Below are positions 56,801 through 64,000 of a stretch of DNA of 64,000 nucleotides, piece after piece. Position numbers and translations under genes: made by a program. The notes under the pieces were generated by a model. That model was given only the letters and a program-made list of their open reading frames with translations. It had not been told where the DNA came from and did no database searches. Origin of the DNA: Saccharum officinarum (Eukaryota > Streptophyta > Magnoliopsida > Poales > Poaceae); assembly GCA_020631735.1 (NCBI GenBank), contig CM036160.1, forward strand, positions 5,874,407 through 5,938,406, written 5' to 3'. Each line of letters starts with the position of its first letter. The stretch's first letter is position 1.

Positions 56801-59229
56801 ATTCACAGGAACTTCCTACACAAAATTCCCAAGCCAAAAAGGCTGATTTTTGTATAAATAACAAAGCATAGCCAAAAGTGTCAAACAACAGATTTCTAAA
56901 TTTTCTTGGACACTCTAGGGTACCAAGACGTTCTCCAAAAATTTATATGAACATTGCACATGTAGAAAAATTACAAAAATTCATTTAAGTATTTCTTAAA
57001 ATAACAAGATAGCATTATAACTTGAAAAGTACTTAAGCACTACTGCCCAAATTTTTACCAGAGCTAGAGCAAGTATGAATTAGTCTACCCACCAAATTTC
57101 ATAATTTTTGGAACACTGAAACTCGAGATAGAATTTAAACAAGTTTGCATGTGATTTAAAACACATTTCAAAGACCTATTTAAATATTCCAAAAACTAAA
57201 CATCATATAGCAAACTCATATTTTTCTAAAATACTACACCTCATGCAGATCCTAACAAAATTTATCTCATGATTTTTGAGCAAGTAAAACCCTAGATCTT
57301 CATTTTCCAAACTTAACCAAAATTCTATGACAAAATAATTAACTGAAATAAATTTCAATTCGAAACTGGGCCGGCCCGGTTTGCTAGCGCGGCCCAGCCA
57401 GCGCGCGGCCTGCTCAGCGCTCCCGCCCGCGCGCGACACTGACGGGCGGGCCCCCGCGGTCAGCGACCGGAGATAGGGGAGGCGGAGACCCGCGAGCTCC
57501 GACGAGCTCGAGCTCGCCGGAGAAGAGCTCGCTCGGCCAATTGAGCACCGCCTCGTGTTCTCCGTCACCCGGTGCGTCAATTGGTGCTCGTGGAATGGAT
57601 GGGGATGGGGTGGAAGGGGCTTGTCACCGCGAGCGGCGGCCGGTGATGTCCGGTGGCGGCGCACCGTCGACGGTGAGGATGTACGGTGCGGTCTAGGCTC
57701 GGTACGAGCTTCACCGAAGCTAGGCGGATCCATTTTGCTAGGAAGGGAGGATGGAGAGAGACCCGAAGCACCCCGACCACGGTGAGGTCCCATGGCGGGC
57801 TCCGGCGACCTCTCGGAGACAGGGAAGAAAGCAATGCGGCTCACCTTGAGTCAAATCGCTGGCTTCGGTGGGTCAGGGAGATGGAGGGTGGTGAGGCGGA
57901 GGGATTGACGAGGTCTAGCAGCCGGTGATGCGGTGTGGCTCGTGCTTGAGCTCACCGGAGAAGAACGGCAATGGCGGCTCGGTTTTCTCCGCTCTGGAGA
58001 TGAGAGAGGGAAGGAGGAGGAGAGGATGGGCGGATGAGGTCTGGACGACCGCAGAGACACTCTTCAAGGCGCTCGGCAGCTGGCCAAGGCGCCAGGTCGC
58101 GGGTGGCGCGTGGAGGACACGCGGCGGCGATGGCCTGAAACGGTCGGCCACCTGACACTGACGAAACTGAATCGGGGATCGGTGACAGCGATGACCGACT
58201 GACAGCCGAAGTTTGAGCTTCTACACCTCCTAATCCAGCTCGAGTTAGAAGAAGATGATAATACCAAAATTGTAGAGCTACATGAGGACTACAAGTTTGT
58301 CAATTGGAGTTTGGACTGGTTCGGCCTGGATTTGAAACCACAGAGCTCCAAAGTAGTGTACTTGGAAACTGAAACGTGTTTTCAGTCAGTGAACTCGACT
58401 GAAACCCTATTTTCAAGACACCACATCTCCTAAACCATTTAGAACTAGGTGATGGTGATATTGACAATGTTGTAGAGCTATGTGTGGACAACAACTTTGT
58501 CAATTGGCTCAAGGACTGGTTCGGCCTGGTTTGTGAGTTACAAGTTGTCAAAGTGAGGTACAGTGAAACGGTTTTCAGCTCAACACTTAGCAAAATTTGC
58601 TAAGTCCCCAAACAGCCCCTAATACTGACTTGTGGGCCATTTTTGAGCATGTTCTGATCATTTTCATGAGATGGCCATATTAGAACTTTTGTTCCTTATG
58701 AAATTCTCTACAACTTTGCTTAAGGTTGCTCCTCCATGCAAGATTTCTAAGCTGGACTTTTTAATTGGTCAAACCAGATCACTCTAGGGTTCCAAACTTG
58801 GTCAACAACATTTGAAAGGGCAATTTGGTAATTTTGGTCAACATGAACATTGCTCCACTACTTACCCTAAATGTAATTAAGGTGTTATAAGACCTAATTA
58901 ACCACTCTACAAATTGGTTGCATAAAGTTCCTAGTGTCACATTCTTTGGAACAAGTATTTCAATACTTTCACCCAAATGTTGCAAGCCCATGTTGCACAT
59001 GTTGCATGAGTGTGTTGCACAACACTTGCTAGTTATATTACACTAAAGTGGTTGACATGTCTCACAAGGAAATTGCACATAAGGTACTTATGTTTTGCAC
59101 ACTACTCACTTCTTACTTCACATGAAATATAAACATATCATAAGCTTATGCATGAAATGAATGATGCTTGCTTATGCTCATGCCATGCAAATGCAATGCA
59201 ATTAAGGACTAAACACTTGAAGTGTTACA
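53888..59229 (-). repeat. 3' LTR of the chromovirus, about 5.3 kb
   Basis: Start TGTAACACTTCAAGTG (minus) follows the polypurine tract. The end TACTAAAACA is confirmed because the same terminus occurs at 63,907 next to different flanking DNA. It contains the segment duplicated at 1-323, AT-rich middle parts, a GC-rich promoter-like zone (57,370-58,140) and an internal degenerate duplication (58,280-58,380 with 58,470-58,590). The frames of 60-210 codons in the GC-rich zone have no domain features. Continuity of the whole 5.3 kb as one LTR is inferred from its two ends. Confidence 0.55.
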
Positions 59230-59422
59230 GCCCTCCCCCCTTATAAAAATCTCGTCCCGAGATTTGGAAAGCGTACCATTTTTCATAGAATTCTTTATAA
59301 CCATCCCGCAAATAATCCTCCCGTTCCCACGTAGCATCACTCTCACTTCCCTGATTACTCCACATCACTTTGTACCACTTAACCACTTTACTTCTAGTTA
59401 CTCGTTCCTGAGTATCGATCAC
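59225..59422 (-). pseudogene. C-terminus of chromovirus Pol (chromodomain region)
   Basis: Sixty-five codons ending in TAA. KVMWSNQG and SDATWEREDYLRDGY match the chromodomain-like tail of plant Ty3 integrases, followed by FQISGRDFYKGGGL. The last codons coincide with the polypurine tract and the stop codon lies inside the first bases of the 3' LTR. Everything upstream (gag, protease, RT, RNase H, most of integrase) is deleted, so the copy is inactive. Confidence 0.82.
59230..59243 (-). promoter_or_regulatory. Chromovirus polypurine tract
   Basis: AAGGGGGGAGGGC on the minus strand directly precedes the LTR start TGTAACAC. It doubles as codons for the KGGGL end of Pol. Confidence 0.8.
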
Positions 59423-59426
59423 TCGG

Positions 59427-60141
59427 ACTGGTTCGGCCTGGTTTGTGAGTTACAAGTTGTCAAAGTGAGGTACAGTGAAACGGTTTTCAGCTCAACACTT
59501 AGCAAAATTTGCTAAGTCCCCAAACAGCCCCTAATACTGACTTGTGGGCCATTTTTGAGCATGTTCTGATCATTTTCATGAGATGGCCATATTAGAACTT
59601 TTGTTCCTTATGAAATTCTCTACAACTTTGCTTAAGGTTGCTCCTCCATGCAAGATTTCTAAGCTAGACTTTTTAATTGGTCAAACCAGATCACTCTAGG
59701 GTTCCAAACTTGGTCAACAACATTTGAAAGGGCAATTTGGTAATTTTGGTCAACATGAACATTGCTCCACTACTTACCCTAAATGTAATTAAGGTGTTAT
59801 AAGACCTAATTAACCACTCTACAAATTGGTTGCACAAAGTTCCTAGTGTCACATTCTTTGGAACAAGTATTTCAATACTTTCACCCAAATGTTGCAAGCC
59901 CATGTTGCACATGTTGCATGAGTGTGTTGCACAACACTTGCTAGTTATATTACACTAAAGTGGTTGACATGTCTCACAAGGAAATTGCACATAAGGTACT
60001 TATGTTTTGCACACTACTCACTTCTTACTTCACATGAAATATAAACATATCATAAGCTTATGCATGAAATGAATGATGCTTGCTTATGCTCATGCCATGC
60101 AAATGCAATGCAATTAAGGACTAAACACTTGAAGTGTTACA
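59427..60141 (-). repeat. Partial 5' LTR of the chromovirus, 715 bp
   Basis: Near-identical to 58,515-59,229; by eye the differences include an A for G near 59,666 and a C for T near 59,834. It ends abruptly at 59,427, where pol sequence begins, marking the internal deletion junction. Confidence 0.88.
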
Positions 60142-60203
60142 ATGTCCTCATCATAACCCTTGCCACTTTATAAAATACCGCTTCATATTGTTTGATCCAG
60201 GCT
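60142..60203 (-). pseudogene. Exon piece on the far side of the LTR element
   Basis: Starts after a TTCTTCAG acceptor and reads AWIKQYEAVFYKVARVMMRT up to the LTR border. See 53,703-53,887 for the partner. A further minus-strand piece reading MCRKKELSNDVGKRIRLI lies near 60,437-60,493, but its link is uncertain. Confidence 0.35.
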
Positions 60204-63200
60204 CTGAAGAACTAGAGTCTTTTTTGAGGGAACAAAAACAAGAATCTTCATGAGGGGCTTCCCGTATTTCAATATCAAGAATCTTTCTCCATCTCTGTCA
60301 ATGGACTTACCTGAAAGTGACAAACAAGGTGAATTGTTATACCAACAGTATATGAAGCTTATATCAAGCATAAGTTGAAAGAGAGGTGCATGATGTTGCA
60401 AAGACATACACATTCTGGGCAGCATAAACTTATATTAATCTTATCCGTTTTCCCACATCATTGGAAAGCTCCTTCTTTCTGCACATGTAAAATAGTGATG
60501 AACCAACAATGTAGAGATAAAAAATGAATGAACTAGAGAGATTGACTAGAGGCGATCTGGAAGAATAGTCTATCATGGACATTTAAATTACAGACAAGTC
60601 AAGATTTAGCAGCATGCCAGCATCTCATAGCTGAACTCAGCCCCAACAAAAACAGTGAGAGAAAAGCACATATACTATGCATCGCCCCAAAACATAGAGA
60701 AGCATGGCAAGCCCCCCATCAAGCATGACACCGCATCCTCGTGCTCGATCCACTCAGTAGACGCGTCGTTCTGTTGACGCTTCTTTCCCTTTCTGGCCCT
60801 GCCCCACGGTGGGAGGTCGTCATCCATTACTATAGTAACAGTTTTGGCAGGCGGGCAAAAATGTTTTTCCAGAGGCGGGCAACCAATCTGCCTCTGCCAA
60901 AATCATTTAGGTAAATAAGGATTAACCGAACGAATGCTGGCCTTCGTTAATGAATTAAAAAAGGCAGAAAACAACGTCGATTGGCCCAATGAGCCCATCC
61001 ACAGGGCCTGCCGAGCCCATCAACGCGCTGCCGCCACTCACTGGATCCGCCGTGGCATCGCTGGATCTGCGCGTTCGCCGCCGTCGTTGGAGAGGCCTGC
61101 GCTTGCACCATTGCCTGAGAGGCCCACCCTCGCTGGATCCATCGCCGGTGCGGCCCCACGCGTGCGCCATCGCCGGATCTGGGTGGTTGCGAGCACCTTT
61201 CCACAGGGCTCCTCATCATTGCCCAGGGGTTTTCAAGGGTATCCATTGAATACCAATTATTTTTACCAATCAATGTATTTAAAGGTACAATCAATCATAC
61301 GTCATACAAGTTAAAAAATAAGGCCGAATCAATCAATTTGTTTACCTTTTGAAATTTTGAATACACGTTCTTCCAATCTTGGGCCTGCCTCTGGTCGCGC
61401 TAAGCTACAGGATCCTAGAAACCTGGCAGTGAGCGACCAAACAATGCTACTCCGATACCTAGATGCCTCAGCTAAGCTCTCGTTCCACCTCTGGCGCTGC
61501 AGCCGCCTGATCCGTGAGGGCTAGGGTTTTGTGGTGGGTTTGGGGATTGGTGGCGAGGCACCATTTATACTACCACTCCGGTTGGTGTGAGGTGCTGTGT
61601 GGGGGCAGTGTGGGTAGATTTGGACGGCGGCGACAAGGTGATGGTCAGCGTGACCCGTGTAGGCGTTCGGTGTGACGAGGCAGGAAAGATGCAAGGGAAC
61701 TAGTGACATCCACCGCCGTGCAGGAAGAGCAAGGACGATATATAGGAATGTCTTACAATACGCGCGAATTGAATCACTGTGCAAAAAGCTAGTAGTTGTG
61801 GACTTGTTTCGAAACAAAAAATATTTGTTGTAAAATATGTTTTCTTCAGGTATCCACTTGATTATAAGAGTGGGATATACATTATTCCTACTAGGTGTGA
61901 TATGTAATCATTTATGTGAATTTCCTAAGTATATTTAATTATTGCCAAAGATCTATATTAAGAGAAATTTTATGGTGCTCGGGAATAATGGGAGTCGTTC
62001 GTTGGACTAGATCAAATGGTTAAAAAAATAGGAAGGACCGATTTAGAGGAAATTAAGTTGTGGGCTGGAACAAAAAGTTACTAGTGGGCCAGGAACTACT
62101 TTTTTCCAAATTAAATTCAAAGGCTATAATGGTACTTTCACAGGTGACCTGCATGTTTGTAACGGTGGTTCTCCCGCTGCCCCATCGTCCTCCCTAGCTA
62201 GCTGTGTCCCCCCCATCCCCACAGCTATGGTGATCCCCCTAAGCTCTTAGTCCACCCTAGCACGGCTATGTCGACCGGTAGAGCTTAGGGAGGGGCTGGT
62301 GCTCGTCTCCGGTGTGGTGAGCAGTAGCTGCCCTGTTGCCACTTTGACTATAGGCCCCATCTCCAACCCTAGGAGGCTGCTGTAGACCTTCGGTGAGATC
62401 AAGATTTGGAGTGTGTGGGAGAGGTGTCCGTTCCAGGTGTACCACACACGAATGATCAAAAAGATTTGACTGATGAAATGGTCGAGTTAGCATGGCAGCT
62501 GAAGGAAAGTAGCTTAATGATGAAATAATTTTTGCAGGAGACATAGAAGGTAATTTACTTTCATTTAGTCCTTGATAAATATACAGATTTCTTTTGTGTT
62601 GACACAATGGTTTATGTGGATAAAGTTGTATTGATACTACAACGATAGATGAACTCCTTCAGTTATGTGCTTGTTGAGAATGTTCCATTTTCTGCTGATG
62701 CAGATCCTTGATTCCGCGGGGAGTGACGTGGAGCACAGCATTGCAAGCATGGCCTGTTGAGCTTCGGATGTGTACTCATTGGCTGTGGTTCCAATGGCTG
62801 CTAATCTTTGTGATGACCTGCATGTTTGTAACGGGGGTTCTGCTCATAAGGATCACTTGAAGGATGAGACTGATGGCTGGAGTAGGCACTCAAATGTTCT
62901 CGGCATATTTGACCGTGTTTATGGGCACTAACATGATGAGAAACCTTTTGGCCCCTTTATTGGTCTCTAATAGTATTTTGTTTGTTTCTTCAGGTGGCTT
63001 CCAGAGTTTTCGTTAGTCTATGTTAGTTTGATTTTCCATCACAAGGAAATAATATTCAGCATATCCAAGTAATACTAGTCAAATATGTAGCCGCTACTTC
63101 TCTATTTATGTATGCTACCCCTATCATGGATGCAGCTATGTAAATGTTTAAGTATGGTTCAGCTATGGAAATGTAATATCAGACTTCTTTATCTGGAATG

Positions 63201-63640
63201 ATAAGTATATATAAATGCATGCGATGTTCTAAAGATATCAATGTATGGTACTTTGGAATCGATATTGTCTCTATTGCCTTTTGTCAATGAATTTAGTTTC
63301 AAAAAAATACCAACAGATTTGTGAACTTCTGTACTTCAATCAGAAAATTGGGCTATAATGAGCTAAATGATACTGTCATGCTGTGCAAGCCAAGGAGCAT
63401 GTAAAGCAAGCATGCTTTTTGTTCAAGTTGTGAAAGAAAGCATCAGCAATTTGGTACTTGAACCAACAGATGGGGCTAAAATGATCTAAATGGTTCAGTT
63501 TTGGAAAGGATATATCTCAGGTTGAAGCCTTACAAGGAAAGTTAGCGACACGAAGCTAATAAAGTGAGTAATGGTTGACTGACATTCACAGAACCAGTAG
63601 GAAATAAGAGCTCTTTCTAAACGGAGTATGCACGGACAAT
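60204..63640. other. Intergenic DNA without a recognised gene
   Basis: A GC-rich patch (60,980-61,200) has GGATCC-rich and CCGCCG motifs like the CACTA interior, preceded at 60,840-60,900 by an imperfect inverted pair 'tggcaggcgggcaaaaatg' / 'gcctctgcca', possibly an old CACTA end. A 28-30 bp phrase 'tgacctgcatgtttgtaacg' plus 'ggttct' occurs at about 62,143 and 62,813. The other ORFs up to about 125 codons show no family features. Confidence 0.4.
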
Positions 63641-63644
63641 AGTA

Positions 63645-63884
63645 ACATGCATGACGAGTTACCTGACACAAAACTACATTCATATGCTAATTCAGTAATT
63701 TACCAAAGAGAAAGTAGACCACTAGGCTATAAAATCACAATAGCAGTGCGAGTCACTATTAGTGACATGCATGACGAGTTACCTGACACAAAACTACATT
63801 CATATGCTAATTCAGTAATTTACCAAAGAGAAAGTAGACCACTAGGCTATAAAATCACAATAGCAATGCGAGTCACTATGTATC
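63645..63884. repeat. Perfect 120-bp tandem duplication
   Basis: Two adjacent 120-bp units (63,645-63,764 and 63,765-63,884) are identical over nearly their whole length; the clear difference is gtgcg/atgcg near the end. Because 120 is a multiple of three, a plus-strand frame repeats MHDELPDTKLHSYANSVIYQ twice, but there is no independent sign that it is coding. Confidence 0.92.
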
Positions 63885-63906
63885 TAACAGAAAAGCGCAT
63901 TATTAG

Positions 63907-64000
63907 TGTTTTAGTATCCTTTGCTAGACCCTAATATGTACATTGATGAGGTTGACCACCTCTGCAAAGTCAACCTAGATAGCTGACCCATACTTGGTAG
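63907..64000 (-). mobile_element. Terminus of a second copy of the long chromovirus LTR
   Basis: The first 70 bases match 53,888-53,957 (TGTTTTAGTATCCTTTGC, then 'ttgatgaggttgaccacctc') with a few substitutions and then diverge by an indel. The flanks differ (ATTAG here, GCACA there), which fixes the LTR end. The rest lies outside the window, so a same-orientation relative starts about 10 kb from the first. Confidence 0.7.

Larger units (their letters stand above)
53888..60141 (-). mobile_element. Ty3 chromovirus (Tekay/Del-like) remnant with very long LTR
   Basis: Read on the minus strand: a partial 5' LTR of about 715 bp (60,141 to 59,427), an abrupt jump into the last 65 codons of pol, a polypurine tract, then a 3' LTR from 59,229 to 53,888 (about 5.34 kb, TGTAACACTTC to TACTAAAACA). 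Nearly the whole 5' LTR and interior are deleted. The two LTR starts (58,515-59,229 and 59,427-60,141) differ at only a couple of bases, so the insertion is young. No 5-bp target duplication is visible (flanks ACATG and GCACA on the plus strand). Confidence 0.65.

Noticed and set aside
57203..58158. A 213-aa minus-strand protein and its overlapping frames
   Set aside because: Located in the GC-rich zone of the long LTR, with no domain-like pattern and overlapping frames on both strands.
63647..63934. A 95-aa protein with two identical 40-residue repeats
   Set aside because: The repeat is a DNA-level 120-bp duplication and the frame runs into an LTR terminus; nothing indicates translation.

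Overview
The window is nuclear DNA of a grass, most likely a panicoid of the sugarcane/sorghum/Miscanthus group. The evidence is a Stowaway MITE with CTCCCTCCGTCC ends, an Opie/Ji-type Sirevirus, an Au-type SINE tail, long-LTR Ty3 chromovirus DNA, many copies of one grass MITE family, and intron-containing genes with GC-rich first exons. It is gene-poor: three genes are readable (a DUF1442 protein, an Rx-N-domain protein without NB-ARC, and a NASP-type histone chaperone). Most of the rest is transposon DNA or unrecognised intergenic DNA.

Two 100-N scaffold gaps (324-423 and 30,663-30,762) cut the window into three contigs. Bases 1-323 are the end of one contig and lie in a repeat seen again at 54,523-54,845. 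The middle contig (424-30,662) and the right contig (30,763-64,000) share about 13.1 kb in inverted orientation: 424-13,541 is the reverse complement of 30,763-43,869. Both shared ends fall exactly on gap edges. This is what an unmerged dovetail overlap looks like when one contig has been placed backwards, so the apparent giant palindrome is probably an assembly artefact. The DUF1442 gene, solo LTR, MITEs and CACTA element seen on both arms should then be counted once (or as two haplotypes). The right arm carries the intact DUF1442 gene and the complete CACTA element.

Middle contig: truncated CACTA copy (424-2,754), hAT MITE (3,157-3,420), grass MITE (4,425-4,674), frame-broken DUF1442 copy (6,114-6,830), solo-LTR-like Ty3 remnant (8,611-9,890), local tandem duplications (10.2, 11.7 and 12.5-13.8 kb), an Rx-N gene on the minus strand (15,325-16,833) between two direct repeats, a Sirevirus of 10.5 kb (18,011-28,492) with both LTRs, a GCAGT target duplication, an intact gag and a decayed pol, then older LTR-element debris up to the gap.

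Right contig: the mirrored arm, the full CACTA element (41,509-44,507) with TTT target duplication and internal gene-like pieces (a transposon-protein-like tail and a Trp-Gly-rich segment), a Stowaway MITE, five related MITEs packed into 1.4 kb, a six-exon NASP gene (48,685-52,370) with a SINE in intron 2, and a minus-strand Ty3 chromovirus remnant (53,888-60,141) with an LTR of about 5.3 kb. That remnant appears to split an unidentified minus-strand exon. The last kilobases are mostly unrecognised, ending in a perfect 120-bp tandem duplication and the terminus of a second copy of the same LTR family.
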